Assembly: GCF_018362775.1 (NCBI RefSeq)
Contig: NZ_JAGYXY010000002.1
Location: 1-64,000 of the forward strand
Direction: 5' to 3'
Length of the DNA: 64,000 bases
DNA from: Alistipes montrealensis
GTDB lineage: Bacteria > Bacteroidota > Bacteroidia > Bacteroidales > Rikenellaceae
The notes under the pieces: generated by a model
Told to the model about the DNA's origin: nothing
The model's database searches: none
What the model saw: the letters and a program-made list of their open reading frames with translations, nothing else
Made by a program: the position numbers and the translations under genes
In this document: one piece after another, positions 8,484 to 19,457 of the stretch
Layout of the letters: the number at the start of each line of letters is the position of its first letter
How positions within the stretch are numbered: position 1 is the first letter of the stretch

Positions 8484-9608
8484 ATGAAAAGAAATTTCAT
8501 CGCATTATGCACCCTGCTGCTGGCCGCCTGCGGAAGCCAGGAGCCTAAAATTACGCTCTTCAGCAACGAGGCCTTCCAGACGGAGGTGGACGGCAAACCC
8601 GTCGGACTCTACACGCTCCATGCCGGCGACGTGACCATGCAGGTCACCAACTACGGCGCCCGCGTCGTCTCGCTCTGGACCCCCGACCGCGAGGGTAACT
8701 ACCAGGACATCGTACTCGGCTACGAGACGATCGGCCGCTACATCGACAACACCGGCGAACGTTTCCTCGGCGCGGTCGTAGGTCCCTATGCCAACCGCAT
8801 CGCCAAGGGCTCCTTCACGCTCGACGGCGTGGAGTACACCCTCCCGATCAACAACAACGGCCAGACGCTCCACGGCGGACTCAGCGGACTGGACCGCGTG
8901 GTCTGGGACGTGGTTTCCGCCTCCGACACCCAACTGGTGATGAGCTACCTGCACGCCGACGGACAGGAAGGTTTCCCGGGCAACCTGCAAATCGAGATGA
9001 CCTACTCGCTCACGCCCGAAAACGAATTCCGCATCGACTACAAGGCCACGACCGACAAGCCGACCGTGGTGAACCTGTCGCACCACCCCTTCTTCAACCT
9101 CAAGGGCGAGGGTAACGGTACGATCCTCGACAACGTGCTGACCATCAACGCCAGCCAGACCACACCGGTCGACTCGGTGCTGATTCCCACCGGGGAGATC
9201 GCCGACGTGACAGGTACGCCGTTCGACTTCCGCACCCCGCACACCATCGGCGAGCGCATCGGCGCCGACAACGAACAGTTGCGCAACGGCGCGGGTTACG
9301 ATCACAACTGGATCATCGACCGCAAAACAGCGGACGGCATCGAGCCCATCGCCACGGTCTGGGAACCCGCTTCGGGCCGCACGATCGAGGTGCTGAGCAA
9401 CCAGCCGGCCCTGCAATTCTACAGCGGCAACTTCTTCGACGGCGCAGTGAACGGCAAATACGGCAAGCCGCTGCGTTACCGCGAATCGCTGGCGCTCGAA
9501 ACGCAGAAATACCCCGACAGCCCCAACCACGACAACTTCCCCTCGACCGTACTGCGTCCGGGCGAAGAGTATACGCAGGTCTGCATCTACAAATTCGGGG
9601 TGAAATAA
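8484..9608 (+). CDS. galM: Aldose 1-epimerase (mutarotase), lipoprotein form
   Basis: A 374-residue protein starting MKRNFIALCTLLLAAC, a lipoprotein signal with Cys at about residue 16, so it probably acts in the periplasm or at the outer membrane rather than in the cytosol as in E. coli. It interconverts alpha and beta anomers of hexoses. The GalM motifs are GPYANRIAKG, LHGG, the catalytic His in LSHHPFFNL and the catalytic Glu in LALETQKYPDSPNH. It follows two sulfatases, which suggests processing of a sugar freed from a sulfated glycan. Confidence 0.93.
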   Translation: MKRNFIALCTLLLAACGSQEPKITLFSNEAFQTEVDGKPVGLYTLHAGDVTMQVTNYGARVVSLWTPDREGNYQDIVLGYETIGRYIDNTGERFLGAVVGPYANRIAKGSFTLDGVEYTLPINNNGQTLHGGLSGLDRVVWDVVSASDTQLVMSYLHADGQEGFPGNLQIEMTYSLTPENEFRIDYKATTDKPTVVNLSHHPFFNLKGEGNGTILDNVLTINASQTTPVDSVLIPTGEIADVTGTPFDFRTPHTIGERIGADNEQLRNGAGYDHNWIIDRKTADGIEPIATVWEPASGRTIEVLSNQPALQFYSGNFFDGAVNGKYGKPLRYRESLALETQKYPDSPNHDNFPSTVLRPGEEYTQVCIYKFGVK

Positions 9609-9627
9609 CCCGCCGCTCCGGCAACAC

Positions 9628-9670
9628 GAAAAACGCCTTCGCAGGTAAATCCCTGCAAAGGCGTTTTTCA
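9628..9670. terminator. Bidirectional terminator between galM and pbpC
   Basis: GAAAAACGCCTTcGCAGG pairs with CCTGCaAAGGCGTTTTTC around a short AT loop, with A and T tracts on the two sides, between two convergent genes. Confidence 0.85.
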
Positions 9671-9694
9671 TTTACTTCGGGTAAGGGTCCGAAG

Positions 9695-12007
9695 CTACCG
9701 GCAGCTGAACACGACGCTTTTGGAGGCTCCGTGTTCGTCGATCACCGTCAGGCGATGCCGCCCGGGTGCAGGCCTTACCGACAGTTTGTGCTCCAGCGTG
9801 GTGGCGCCGAGGTATTCATCGTCGATGTGCCAGAACAACACGGCATTGCGGTCGCGGTGGACGGCCGTGAAGACAAGGCTCTGCGCCTCCCCTTCGAGCG
9901 ATTTCGGGGCCACCAGCACACGTCCCGGCTGAGGATAGACGATCTCGATCGGATCGCCTCCCGCTTCCGCCCCCGACAAACCGGGGTGCAGCGGCGGCAG
10001 CGGCTGGTAATCCGTATGCTGTTTTTTGTAGTACCACTCCTGCGCAGGAGGCAGGATAAACATCGGTTTGCGAACGATCCGGGCCGCATCGCAGCAGTCG
10101 GTCGTCACCCGGTATTTCAGGTCGGGACTCAGGTTCACGATCCGGTGGTAGGGGCAGACCTCGCCCGCGGCAGCCGACTGCGGAATCATCACCGTATCGC
10201 GGTCAGGACACACCTGCGAAGCCAGGAAGCCGCTCTGCCGACAGACTACGGCCGGTTCGAGGTCGCCGTAAGGCTCCGAAAACCAGCTTCCCCCGGGCAG
10301 CAGGCCGAACACTTCGAACAACACGGGCGCAGCATAGCCGACACCCGTCATCAGCGGACGCCCCTCCCCCGAACAGTTGCCGACCCAGACGCCCACGGCG
10401 TAATCGGGCGTCGCCCCGACGGCCCACGCATCGCGGTTGCCGTAACTCGTCCCGGTCTTCCAGCCGATCTTTTTCGACGATGTGAAATACTGCCACTCGC
10501 CCTCCTCCTCGGGACGCGTGACATGGCTGATCGCTTCGAACATCAGCCACAGCGCACCCCGCGAAAGGGGAATGTCATCGGCGCTGACGACCGCCGCATT
10601 GGCCGGATCGTAGTGCGGGGCATGGATCGTATCCTGGTCGTTGAGTTTGGCCGCCATCAGCATGTAGGCCGCCGTAAGGTCCCACAGCGTGATTTCCGCG
10701 CCGCCCAGGATCAGCGAAAGTCCGTAATGGCCGGCGCTCCGGTTGATCGTTCGGAATCCCAGGCCGCGGACCAGCGACAGGAAATTCTCCCGCCCGTATT
10801 TGTCGAGCATCCTCACCGACGGAACATTCAGCGAACGCTCGACGACCCGGTTGGCCGGAACCGCGCCGTCGAACGTACGGTTGTAGTTCTGGGGCGTGAA
10901 ATCCTTGTAATAGGTCGGCACATCGGGAAAAAGCATCGTCGGAAGCGCTGTTCCGTTGTCCAGCATCGCAGCGTAAAGAATCGGTTTGAGCACACTGCCG
11001 CTGCTGCGCGGCGCGGGGATGACATCGACGCTGGTTCCGGTACTCCGGTCCGCAGGGTCGTAAACGTTGCCGACATAGGCGAGCACCTCGCCGCTGTGCA
11101 CGTCCATCACCACGACGGCCAGGTTGTTGATCTTGTTGCCGCGGTACTGGTTGTTGCAGCGGCGGGCCAGTGCATTTATCCGGCTCTGGAGATCGGCGTC
11201 GAGCGTCGAGCGCAACGCCCCTTTCTTCATCTTGCCCAGCAGGTACATCGCCTGCATCGGCATCGGCTCGGGAGCCTCGGGCAACGGCTCCTGTCTGGCC
11301 AGGGCGCACGTCAGGGAGTCGATGTACCCGCTGCGCCAGATGCGGTCGAGCAGTCCGTCGCGCTTCTCCCGCAGCCGTTCGCGGTTCCGTTTCATGTGGA
11401 TGAGCGACGGGGCGTTGGGCAGCACGGCGAGCAGGGCGCTCTCGCCCCACGAAAGCTGCCGCGCGCTGCGGCCGAAATAGTACCACGAAGCGCTCTCCAG
11501 CCCTACGACATTGCCGCCGAAAGGCGCATGGGCGGCATACAACGCAAGAATTTCATCTTTGTCGCAGCGCAGTTCGAGCCGCAGCGCCAACACCATTTCA
11601 ATCAGCTTCTCGCGCAGCGTCCGGGGCTTTCCGTCGCGACTGAGGCGAATGGTCTGCATCGTGAGCGTACTCGCCCCGCTCGTTATCCGCCCGGCCGAGA
11701 GATTCTGCCCCACGGCGCGCCCCAGCGCCAGCAGGTCGACTCCGAAATGGTCGTAAAAACGCTTGTCCTCGTAGGTCGTGATGGCCGTCCGGAACTTGTC
11801 GGGCACGCTGTCCGTCGGAAAAAAGCGCCATTGCCCGTCGGGAGCGACCTTCGCCGACAACAGGCGTCCGTCGCGGCTCCACACCGTCGCGGAAAAAGGC
11901 TCGTCGAAAAGCGTCCGCGGCAGGGCGAACAGGAACCCCGCGGCCAAAATGACCGTGAGCCCCACCGAGAGGAAACATATTGTCTTTGCCGACGCTTTTT
12001 CTGACAT
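9695..12007 (-). CDS. pbpC: Penicillin-binding protein 1C
   Basis: A 770-residue bifunctional peptidoglycan synthase. A single membrane helix lies at about residues 11-30. The GT51 glycosyltransferase domain contains EDKRFYDHFGVD with catalytic Glu80 and a second GT motif at GASTLTMQ. The transpeptidase domain has S-x-x-K at Ser338-Lys341 (SGSVLKP), S-x-N at SLN (392-394) and KTGT at 517-520. The C-terminal 90 residues form the BiPBP_C domain typical of PBP1C. In many bacteria pbpC is next to an alpha-2-macroglobulin gene; here that partner is at 22107, on the far side of the inserted island, so pbpC has probably lost its original upstream region. Confidence 0.94.
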   Translation of the reverse strand: MSEKASAKTICFLSVGLTVILAAGFLFALPRTLFDEPFSATVWSRDGRLLSAKVAPDGQWRFFPTDSVPDKFRTAITTYEDKRFYDHFGVDLLALGRAVGQNLSAGRITSGASTLTMQTIRLSRDGKPRTLREKLIEMVLALRLELRCDKDEILALYAAHAPFGGNVVGLESASWYYFGRSARQLSWGESALLAVLPNAPSLIHMKRNRERLREKRDGLLDRIWRSGYIDSLTCALARQEPLPEAPEPMPMQAMYLLGKMKKGALRSTLDADLQSRINALARRCNNQYRGNKINNLAVVVMDVHSGEVLAYVGNVYDPADRSTGTSVDVIPAPRSSGSVLKPILYAAMLDNGTALPTMLFPDVPTYYKDFTPQNYNRTFDGAVPANRVVERSLNVPSVRMLDKYGRENFLSLVRGLGFRTINRSAGHYGLSLILGGAEITLWDLTAAYMLMAAKLNDQDTIHAPHYDPANAAVVSADDIPLSRGALWLMFEAISHVTRPEEEGEWQYFTSSKKIGWKTGTSYGNRDAWAVGATPDYAVGVWVGNCSGEGRPLMTGVGYAAPVLFEVFGLLPGGSWFSEPYGDLEPAVVCRQSGFLASQVCPDRDTVMIPQSAAAGEVCPYHRIVNLSPDLKYRVTTDCCDAARIVRKPMFILPPAQEWYYKKQHTDYQPLPPLHPGLSGAEAGGDPIEIVYPQPGRVLVAPKSLEGEAQSLVFTAVHRDRNAVLFWHIDDEYLGATTLEHKLSVRPAPGRHRLTVIDEHGASKSVVFSCR

Positions 12008-12269
12008 TTTTTTACGTATCTTTGTAAGGGATAAGTAATATTTGCGTACCTATCTGAATAACAGCATTGAGTAGTGAGAAAGAAAGTTGTTGGTAACGAT
12101 TTAGCGACAATGTAACTGCGCTGAACTGCTGCATTTTGCATCTCATCAAACAACTCAGATACAAAAATAGCTTAATTTCTTGATTGGGCTATTAGTTTGC
12201 CACGATTTTAATATAGTCTAATATACCTGTTCTATTATTTAACCTAAAGATCCCCTGCATTCTATCTAA
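12008..12269. other. Left junction of the island, with candidate attL at 12016-12024
   Basis: Ten bases upstream of the pbpC ATG is GTATCTTTG, which resembles the GTAnnTTTGC core used by CTnDOT-type integrases and shares TATCTTTG with 22042-22049 at the other end. From here rightward the DNA becomes visibly AT-rich. A minus-strand TATTTTTG at 12162-12169 could now be the pbpC promoter. Otherwise no gene is seen in this stretch. Confidence 0.45.
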
Positions 12270-15200
12270 CTAAAGTTGTCCACCTACACCCTTATATTTT
12301 TCTATAAATGAAGCAATCTTTTTGAAAACGCTTTGCTTTTTCGTCAAATACAGTGGGTTCAGAGGACTCATCTTAGGTAAAATAGCGTTAAGTTCCGTTC
12401 CGTTCTCACTTGCATACTCACGCTTTAAAGAGATTGAGATGTAACGTTTTGCCTCTTGCTCATTTAGGCTCTCGTCAGCAATTAACTGTGCTGCCTCTAC
12501 TCTCAATTTTTCTTGTGCATAGCTATAGAACGAATCCAGAATACTTGGTTTATCACAGATAGCGTCTAAATCTGTTTCGTTGATATAATCAACCACTAAG
12601 CTCTCTTTTGCTCGGTTTCCGATACTGGCACGAATAACACGACGAATTTCCTCTATCAATGCAACTTTGTCGCTGGTCTTTTTGTTATGTTCAAAAATTA
12701 GTTCGAGAATATAGTCGAGGTTTATCTCTTGAGATTTTAGCAAATCGACCTCAAAGACTACATCATCCCAATCAACCTTCGACTTCTCCTCTTCTTTGCC
12801 ACTTCTCTCACGTCTTAACCAGTCACGAATATCATTATAGGTAGACCTGTAATCTTGAATTGTCCGATCGGGTAGTACCTGAATTTGTTGCATTGTGGCT
12901 ATATCCTCATCTGTTACAAAGTTCGCCTCTTTGAATGCTTCAACGGCTTGAGGATCGTTTATGTCTATTGCTTGAAGAGCCTTTAGGTGCGTAAATTCAT
13001 CGTAATTTTGCAGGATATTTTCTACACGCAGGTACTCACCGAATAGTTTTACAAACTCCTTTTTATCGCTCTCGGTAATTATTTCTTCCGGCGTTGGGAA
13101 CTTCTCGTTTAGCTCCGCTACAACTTCTATGTAACCTCTACGTGCTTCGCCTGTTGCAATATCCGTAAACCCTTCCAAATACTCTTTGTAGCTCTTTTCG
13201 AGTACTACATTTCTTGTGCTACTATCCCCGAATGTTTGAATTGCCTGAATTGTAGCAGCCTCCAAATCTCTAAAAGTAACGATATTACCAAACGTTTTGG
13301 TAGCATCATAAATTCGGTTGGTACGAGAGAAAGCCTGCATAAGTCCATGATAACGCAGGTTTTTATCCACAAATAGCGTATTGAGTGTAGGAGCATCGAA
13401 TCCCGTAAGGAACATGCCTACAACAATAACAAGATCAACCTCTTTACTTTTTACTCTTTTGGCAAGGTCACGGTAATAGTTCTGAAACTCTTTGCTATCA
13501 ACACCATAACTTGTTTTAAACATTGCGTTATAATCGTCAATGGCCTTGGTTAGAAACTCTTTAGCACTCAGATCCATTGCCGTAGGCTCAAAGGTTTCGT
13601 CAACTATCTCGCCTATTGCGTTTTGCTCTTCGTTGGCAGCAAAAGAAAAGATAGTCGCAATCTTGAGCGGTTTTTCACTATCCTTTTGCAGAAGGTTCAG
13701 CTCCTCATAGTAACATTTTGCAGCATCAATCGAACTAACGGCAAACATCGCATTAAAACCTTTTCCTCCTCCTTGGTTACGATGGGTTTTGATTCTGAAA
13801 TTCTGCAAGATATATTGCGATATCTCTTTTATGCGAGCAGGGTGAAGCATCGCTTTCTTATATTCGACAGAACTTAGCTTTTCTTCATTTTGCTCTGACT
13901 CAATCCCCTTGAATTTAGGTCGAACATCGTTGTAATCAACTTTGAACTTCAATACCTTTTCATCTCTGATTGCATCTGTGATAACATACGAGTGCAACTT
14001 ACGACCAAATACGCTTTCGGTTGTCTCATCTCCCAAAGCATTTTCAGAAAATATAGGCGTTCCAGTAAAACCGAATTGATAGTATCGTTTAAACTTTTTC
14101 CGTAAGAGCTTTTGAGCCTCTCCGAACTGCGAGCGGTGACATTCATCAAAGATGAATACTACCTGTTTTTGATAGATTGATAATTCACCTTCGCCCTTCA
14201 TCAAGTTGTTTAACTTCTGAATGGTGGTAACTATAATCTTGTTGTCGTCTCTTTCGAGGTTTCTTTTTAGCCCTGTTGTGCTCTCAGAGCCATTGACACT
14301 ATCGGGAGAGAATCGTTGATACTCTTTCATCGTCTGAAAGTCAAGATCTTTGCGATCCACCACAAAGAACACTTTGTCGATAAAATCAAGCTGTGTTGCC
14401 AGTCGAGCCGCTTTGAAACTGGTGAGGGTCTTGCCCGATCCTGTCGTGTGCCATATATATCCGCCACCTTCGGGCTTAGACCATTGCTTTGCTTGAAATG
14501 AGCTTTTAATTTTCCACAGGATTCTCTCGGTTGCTGCAATTTGATAGGGTCGCATGATTAACAGCGTGTCGCTGGTATCAAAAACCGAGTAGGTGAGCAA
14601 CACATTTAAGAGCGTGTTCTTTTGGAAAAATGTAGCTGTAAAATCCTTTAAATCTTTGATTAACGTGTTATCGGCTTTCGCCCAGTTCATCGTAAAGTCG
14701 AAGCTGTTTTTATTTCGCTTTGTAGTATTTGCAAAATATCGGCTATCTGTTCCGTTCGAGATAACGAAGATTTGCAGGTACTTGAATAGAGAATTTTCTC
14801 GGTTAAAACTCTCTTTCGTATAGCGGTGTACTTGATTAAACGCTTCACGGATAGCTACGCCACGCTTTTTTAGCTCCACTTGCACCAATGGCAACCCGTT
14901 GACCAATATAGTAACATCGTAACGATTGGCATGTGTTCCTGTCTGCTCAAATTGCGATATTACCTGTAATTTGTTACGAGTTACATCCTTTTTGTCTACT
15001 AAGTAGATGTTTTGGATATGCCCATCGTCAAAAACAAAGTCATGAATGTGGTTATCGTGTATTTTTCTTGTTTTCTCAACGAGGTTGTCACTTGGCTTAT
15101 CCAAATACTCCTCCACATAACGCCCCCATTCAGCATCGCTAAATACCACATTATTAAGCTCCTGAAGTTGCGCCCTTGCATTGGCTAGCATAGCTTCGGC

Positions 15201-15374
15201 ACTCTTTATTGAGGGGTTTTCATAGCCTTGGTTGATTAGGTCTTGTATAAGCTCTCGTTCGAGGGCAAACTCCGTTTGATAACCAACAGGAGACTCACTC
15301 ACCATTGAGTACTTGGCATACTCATCAAGAACTATGAAGTTTTTGGATTCTGCTATGGTTCTATACTGTGCCAT
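12270..15374 (-). CDS. hsdR: Type I restriction enzyme, R subunit
   Basis: The ATG at 15374 ([10 protein letters not shown]) gives 1034 residues; a longer reading from 15407 would run further into prrC. HsdR is the DNA-translocating and cleaving subunit. The N-terminal nuclease domain includes VQVELKKRG, the E-x-K part of the PD-(D/E)xK site. The motor has Walker A TTGSGKT near residue 312, FDECHRS (motif II), FTGTP (motif III), [10 protein letters not shown] and QAFSRTNR (motif VI). The C-terminal region should bind the methylase core. It is last in the operon and overlaps prrC by 14 bp. Base composition is far more AT-rich than the chromosome around it, a sign of horizontal transfer. Confidence 0.95.
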   Translation of the reverse strand: MAQYRTIAESKNFIVLDEYAKYSMVSESPVGYQTEFALERELIQDLINQGYENPSIKSAEAMLANARAQLQELNNVVFSDAEWGRYVEEYLDKPSDNLVEKTRKIHDNHIHDFVFDDGHIQNIYLVDKKDVTRNKLQVISQFEQTGTHANRYDVTILVNGLPLVQVELKKRGVAIREAFNQVHRYTKESFNRENSLFKYLQIFVISNGTDSRYFANTTKRNKNSFDFTMNWAKADNTLIKDLKDFTATFFQKNTLLNVLLTYSVFDTSDTLLIMRPYQIAATERILWKIKSSFQAKQWSKPEGGGYIWHTTGSGKTLTSFKAARLATQLDFIDKVFFVVDRKDLDFQTMKEYQRFSPDSVNGSESTTGLKRNLERDDNKIIVTTIQKLNNLMKGEGELSIYQKQVVFIFDECHRSQFGEAQKLLRKKFKRYYQFGFTGTPIFSENALGDETTESVFGRKLHSYVITDAIRDEKVLKFKVDYNDVRPKFKGIESEQNEEKLSSVEYKKAMLHPARIKEISQYILQNFRIKTHRNQGGGKGFNAMFAVSSIDAAKCYYEELNLLQKDSEKPLKIATIFSFAANEEQNAIGEIVDETFEPTAMDLSAKEFLTKAIDDYNAMFKTSYGVDSKEFQNYYRDLAKRVKSKEVDLVIVVGMFLTGFDAPTLNTLFVDKNLRYHGLMQAFSRTNRIYDATKTFGNIVTFRDLEAATIQAIQTFGDSSTRNVVLEKSYKEYLEGFTDIATGEARRGYIEVVAELNEKFPTPEEIITESDKKEFVKLFGEYLRVENILQNYDEFTHLKALQAIDINDPQAVEAFKEANFVTDEDIATMQQIQVLPDRTIQDYRSTYNDIRDWLRRERSGKEEEKSKVDWDDVVFEVDLLKSQEINLDYILELIFEHNKKTSDKVALIEEIRRVIRASIGNRAKESLVVDYINETDLDAICDKPSILDSFYSYAQEKLRVEAAQLIADESLNEQEAKRYISISLKREYASENGTELNAILPKMSPLNPLYLTKKQSVFKKIASFIEKYKGVGGQL

Positions 15375-16500
15375 TTTGTTCTTCTTTATAATAGTTGTTA
15401 TCAACAAGATGATCTAATAAAAATTTTACAACCTGCTTTTCTGGTTCCGTAGGATCTGGTACAACCTCATTTGACAATGTCGAGTGACTTGTGAATTGAA
15501 TTATCCTATTATAGTAGACTTTTTTGTCATCAGGTAACAATTCAGACCATTGTGGATACCCTAAGAAATTTGCGGTTTTCTCATAGAGATTCCGTAATAG
15601 TATGAAGTGATATTTTTGAATGCTATTTGTTGTAATCGCTTCTTCAATTATATGTTTCAAATAGAGATGATAGGAGAAGCTTTTGTTAGAATCACCTTTC
15701 TTCTCTTTTAGCTCATAAGTGCCGTCACCTTGCTTGTCAAGCATATAACAGATTTTATTTCCTATTTCATTAATCAACACATTAATGAATAATGGATTAT
15801 GCGTTGTTATAATAAAATTTAAGCCCGATTTACTTGACTTTATTAATTCCGCAATATTGACTGCCAACTCAATCATGTGATTATCATCTAATGAGCTGAC
15901 AGGGTCATCTATAAAAACATACTCCAAGTCGTTAAACCTTTTCGTTTCTCGTTCCTCAGGGTCAGGTTGGTTCAAAACTTCAACAACTTGCTTCAATAAG
16001 CTGTAAAATATGCACCAAATTAAACAACTTTCTTCCCCTTTTGAGATCTTTATATTTTCAACATTTCCATCATTACCTCCGTCAATAGAGAAACTGATTT
16101 CATTATATTGTTCATTAAAACGAGGCGTTAGTTTATCGTTGGTATAATGTTGAAAGTGGGCTATTATATTCGCATCCTGTCCTTGTTCTGCAAGTACCCA
16201 GTCGGTAAAACTGTTTGGGTGTATTTTTAGTTTGCGTATTGCATATAAATCTGAGACAGCCTCCAAATCATTATCCCAATAAAATAAATCTTCGGTAAAG
16301 GCATTATAGTAAAGTATTTTTCCTATAGATTCATTTTGTTTCTGTTCGTCCTCTGCCGCATTAGCATCTGTTGGTGCTATTAAAGCTTTAAACTCACGAG
16401 ACAGGCGTGTTTTTCCTGTGCCATTAAAGGCATAGATTAGCTGCACTTTTTTATTAGCATCTTTAAGGGCTTGTGCTATTTCTGTTAATGTCTGTCCCAT
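15361..16500 (-). CDS. prrC: PrrC-type anticodon nuclease (ATPase-gated tRNA-cleaving toxin)
   Basis: A 379-residue protein, close to E. coli PrrC (396). The N-terminal ATPase has Walker A FNGTGKT (25-31), an ABC-like signature SKGEE (153-157), Walker [12 protein letters not shown] (195-205) and an ITTHNP switch His (234). The C-terminal nuclease region has Arg303, Glu307 and His339. Their spacing (+4, +36) equals that of the E. coli PrrC catalytic triad Arg320-Glu324-His356. It is one base downstream of hsdS and overlaps hsdR, the same order as prrA-prrB-prrC-prrD. Known PrrC is held silent by its type I enzyme and cuts a tRNA anticodon loop when a phage inhibits restriction. The tRNA target here is unknown. 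Confidence 0.85.
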   Translation of the reverse strand: MGQTLTEIAQALKDANKKVQLIYAFNGTGKTRLSREFKALIAPTDANAAEDEQKQNESIGKILYYNAFTEDLFYWDNDLEAVSDLYAIRKLKIHPNSFTDWVLAEQGQDANIIAHFQHYTNDKLTPRFNEQYNEISFSIDGGNDGNVENIKISKGEESCLIWCIFYSLLKQVVEVLNQPDPEERETKRFNDLEYVFIDDPVSSLDDNHMIELAVNIAELIKSSKSGLNFIITTHNPLFINVLINEIGNKICYMLDKQGDGTYELKEKKGDSNKSFSYHLYLKHIIEEAITTNSIQKYHFILLRNLYEKTANFLGYPQWSELLPDDKKVYYNRIIQFTSHSTLSNEVVPDPTEPEKQVVKFLLDHLVDNNYYKEEQNGTV

Positions 16501-16501
16501 A

Positions 16502-17647
16502 TTATGCCTTTATGTTATCGGTTGGAAACGTTAGTAACATATTTCGGTAGTATTCATATTGTTTTTGTCTTAGTTCAATCTCCTTAGGCAAGCCTTCACT
16601 CATTGAGGTAGTGAAAGTATCAAACTTATCGAGAATGGAAACGATGCGTATTTTTTCCTCTGGAGATGGATTTGGAATTTTTATGCTGTTTAAGTTCTTC
16701 TGATTTAATTTTGGTTGAGCCGCACCAGAAATATATGGAGTTAAATCAATGCTATTCAAATAGTATTCTACAAATCTTCTATCTGAATAAGTAGGGAATT
16801 TCAATACATGAGCATGATTATTTACCCAATTTTTCCCACTTATGCTGAATGCTATCGGTGTATTTCTAGCAATTAAATTTGCTCCATCTTCTGAAACTAA
16901 CAGAAAATCTCCATCGAAAATGTAATCTTTAACGTAGTCTACAATACCCGAAGCCCCATAATATGGAATTTCACCTGCCTCTCTGGAGCCGCTTGTTACA
17001 GGTTTTCGTATTGAGTCAAGGTTTTCAGCTAAAATTTCTAATGGCTTCCACTCAACTGCTTTTTCGTTAAAATTAAGCAACTGGTCACGATAGTAGTTAT
17101 ACTGCTTTTTACGAGCTGTAAGCTCGGCTGTAAGCTCGGCTGTAAGCTCCGTAAAAGTATCTAAGATACGAACTATTTCTTTTTGGATTGCAAGTGATTT
17201 TTCTGGATTATCTGGACATGGAATAGGGATTTGCTTATTGGCATAATTGCTAATCCATTGTCTTTTATGGTCACCATCGACTAATCCACTATGCAACGTA
17301 TTTAGCCAATAATAAATATATCTTAATACAGCCTTAGACTCATCCTTAGATGTAAGTATTTTCATTGCTGACGACTTGACTTTAAAGTCAAAGTCAACCC
17401 ACTTATTCGCAGTAGTAAAATCATCAAAAATTATCACAGGATTGTCCGATGCTTTGTAAATGCCATTTGTTTCATTCGTGTAACCAAGAATAAAAGTTTT
17501 ACCAGCAGTCAAAACGGGTGTGGTGAAGTTATCGTTGTAATTGCTTGATTCTACCAAATATGTGGTTGGTTGCTCATAATCCACATATTCCCCCAAAGGC
17601 TTCCACTCAACCTCGACACCGTCTAATAATTTATCTAAATAGCTCAT
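16502..17647 (-). CDS. hsdS: Type I restriction enzyme, S (specificity) subunit
   Basis: A 381-residue protein with two target-recognition domains, about residues 1-155 and 195-345. Each is followed by a conserved helical segment with related ends ([14 protein letters not shown] and [14 protein letters not shown]). The central segment carries repeated T-A-E-L units ahead of ARKKQ, a hallmark of the type IC family, where the repeat number sets the spacer of the bipartite recognition site. Its ATG overlaps the hsdM stop in an ATGA arrangement, so the two are translationally coupled. Only one hsdS is present, without partial copies that would indicate a shufflon. Confidence 0.92.
   Translation of the reverse strand: MSYLDKLLDGVEVEWKPLGEYVDYEQPTTYLVESSNYNDNFTTPVLTAGKTFILGYTNETNGIYKASDNPVIIFDDFTTANKWVDFDFKVKSSAMKILTSKDESKAVLRYIYYWLNTLHSGLVDGDHKRQWISNYANKQIPIPCPDNPEKSLAIQKEIVRILDTFTELTAELTAELTARKKQYNYYRDQLLNFNEKAVEWKPLEILAENLDSIRKPVTSGSREAGEIPYYGASGIVDYVKDYIFDGDFLLVSEDGANLIARNTPIAFSISGKNWVNNHAHVLKFPTYSDRRFVEYYLNSIDLTPYISGAAQPKLNQKNLNSIKIPNPSPEEKIRIVSILDKFDTFTTSMSEGLPKEIELRQKQYEYYRNMLLTFPTDNIKA
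17120..17143 (-). repeat. 12-bp TAEL-coding repeats inside hsdS
   Basis: Two perfect tandem copies of AAGCTCGGCTGT (17120-17131 and 17132-17143, plus-strand sense) are flanked by partial copies on both sides, giving [13 protein letters not shown] in the protein. They lie in the central spacer between the two recognition domains. Confidence 0.85.
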
Positions 17648-19191
17648 GCCTCTATCTCCTTTATAATCGCATCGATATCAGTACGGAGTGTATTTATCTT
17701 CGCCACTGTTACCGAAATCTCCGCATTCAACTTTGTAATATCTACAATTTCACGATTATCCTTTGCCTCCACATAGGAGCTTACTGATAGGTTGTAATCA
17801 TTTTCGGCAATAAGTTTGTTGTCTACCGATTTAGCTATGTATTTAACATCCTCTTTGCAGTCGAAGATGTCCATAATCTTTTCAATATGCTTGTCTTCAA
17901 GCATATTGTTGTTAGTAACTTTCTTAAAGAAGTCTTCTCCGCTTGCATCTATAAACTGCGTCTTCGTATCTCGCTTGTTTTTGGCAAGCACCAAAATATT
18001 TACAGCGATTGAAGTGCCGTAGAATAGATTGGGAGCTAATGAAATAACTGTTTCCACAAAGTTGTTATCTATCAGATACTTTCTAATCTTTTGCTCTGCA
18101 CCACCACGGTAGAAAATACCGGGGAAACAGACAATAGCCGCCCTACCTTTACCCGAAAGATAGCTCAGAGCGTGCAGTACAAATGCAAAGTCTGCCTTTG
18201 ACTTAGGAGCGAGCACTCCAGCCGGAGCAAAACGGTCATCGTTAATCAGCGTAGGGTCGTCCGAGCCAATCCAATTTACAGAATATGGCGGATTGGAAAC
18301 AATGGCATCAAAAGGTTTGTCATCGCCAAACTGTGGATCTCGAAGCGTATCACCAAGTGCAATATTAAACTTATCGTAGTTCACATTATGCAAAAACATA
18401 TTCATACGAGCGAGGTTGTAGGTCGTGTGGTTGATCTCTTGACCAAAGAAACCCTCTTCAATAATATGATTATCGAAATGTTTTTTAGCTTGTAAAAGTA
18501 GCGAGCCTGAACCACAGGCTGGGTCATAAATCTTATTCACGCTTGTCTGTTTGTGCATAGCAAGCTGTGCGATGAGCTTGGAAACGTGTTGAGGCGTAAA
18601 GAACTCACCTCCCGACTTGCCTGCATTAGCGGCATAGTTAGAGATGAGAAATTCATAGGCATCACCAAACAGGTCTATCTGATTATCCTCGAAGTTTCCA
18701 AAATTCAACTCCTCCACGCCTTTCAACACAGCTGCCAAACGACTGTTTTTATCTGTTACACTATTACCAAGGCGTGTACTCGTGGTGTCGAAATCGGCAA
18801 ACAATCCCTTAATATCATCTTCCGATGGGTAGCCGTTTGCGGAACTTTCAATCTCGTTAAATATATTTTTTAGCTCCGTGTTCAGATTCGGATTTGTATT
18901 TGCTGTCTTGGCTACATTCACAAAAAGCTGACTCGGATAGATAAAATACCCTTTGGTCTTTATAGCATCATCTTTAATCTCTGGCGTTATTACACTATCC
19001 GCTAAGTTAGCATAGTCAACACTATCGTCACCACCTTCAATATAATTCGTAAAATTTTCGCTTATAAAACGATAGAAAAGTGCTCCCAGCACAAACTGTT
19101 TAAAGTCCCAGCCATCGACGGCCCCACGTACTTCGTTGGCTATTTTCCATATCTTGGCTTGTAACTCAGCCCTTTGAATTATAGTTGTCAT
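17644..19191 (-). CDS. hsdM: Type I restriction enzyme, M (adenine methyltransferase) subunit
   Basis: A 515-residue N6-adenine methyltransferase. The N-terminal HsdM_N helical domain (about 1-150) is followed by GEFFTP (195-200), motif I DPACGSG (223-229) for S-adenosylmethionine, and the catalytic motif IV NPPY (300-303). It forms M2S with HsdS for methylation and adds HsdR for restriction. It is 40 bp downstream of an XRE regulator in the same direction and coupled to hsdS by a 4-bp overlap. Confidence 0.95.
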   Translation of the reverse strand: MTTIIQRAELQAKIWKIANEVRGAVDGWDFKQFVLGALFYRFISENFTNYIEGGDDSVDYANLADSVITPEIKDDAIKTKGYFIYPSQLFVNVAKTANTNPNLNTELKNIFNEIESSANGYPSEDDIKGLFADFDTTSTRLGNSVTDKNSRLAAVLKGVEELNFGNFEDNQIDLFGDAYEFLISNYAANAGKSGGEFFTPQHVSKLIAQLAMHKQTSVNKIYDPACGSGSLLLQAKKHFDNHIIEEGFFGQEINHTTYNLARMNMFLHNVNYDKFNIALGDTLRDPQFGDDKPFDAIVSNPPYSVNWIGSDDPTLINDDRFAPAGVLAPKSKADFAFVLHALSYLSGKGRAAIVCFPGIFYRGGAEQKIRKYLIDNNFVETVISLAPNLFYGTSIAVNILVLAKNKRDTKTQFIDASGEDFFKKVTNNNMLEDKHIEKIMDIFDCKEDVKYIAKSVDNKLIAENDYNLSVSSYVEAKDNREIVDITKLNAEISVTVAKINTLRTDIDAIIKEIEA

Positions 19192-19231
19192 CTTTATTAT
19201 ATTGTTTCAGTATGATTATACGCACTAAATA

Positions 19232-19441
19232 TCATTTGCTTTTATTGATTAAATCTCTTCTATCAACATTCAATAGCTCAGCTATTCTTGAAAGAGTTAC
19301 CAGATCGGGTTGCGAAACGTTAGTACACCATTTAGAAACGGTAGACGGATCTTTGCCCAATTCTTTTGCTAACCATTTACCAGTCTTCTTCTTTTCAACA
19401 AGAACTATTTTAAGCCGATTTATATCTTTCATTCTATTCAT
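19232..19441 (-). CDS. XRE-family HTH regulator of the restriction operon
   Basis: A small protein of 69 residues from the ATG at 19441, or 66 from 19432. A longer reading from a TTG at 19492 is rejected because it would start upstream of the -7 box. The helix-turn-helix is visible as KTGKWLAKELGKDPSTVSKWCTN, followed by a helix LSRIAELLNVDRRDL. It is the first gene of the XRE-hsdM-hsdS-prrC-hsdR series. By position it could act like the controller proteins of other restriction systems, delaying or balancing expression; that is inference. Confidence 0.82.
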   Translation of the reverse strand: MNRMKDINRLKIVLVEKKKTGKWLAKELGKDPSTVSKWCTNVSQPDLVTLSRIAELLNVDRRDLINKSK

Positions 19442-19457
19442 TTTATTGAATCTACTA

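Noticed and set aside
9731..12004. 757-codon antisense ORF opposite pbpC
   Set aside because: It mirrors the PBP1C reading frame and has no recognisable domain; pbpC has all catalytic motifs.
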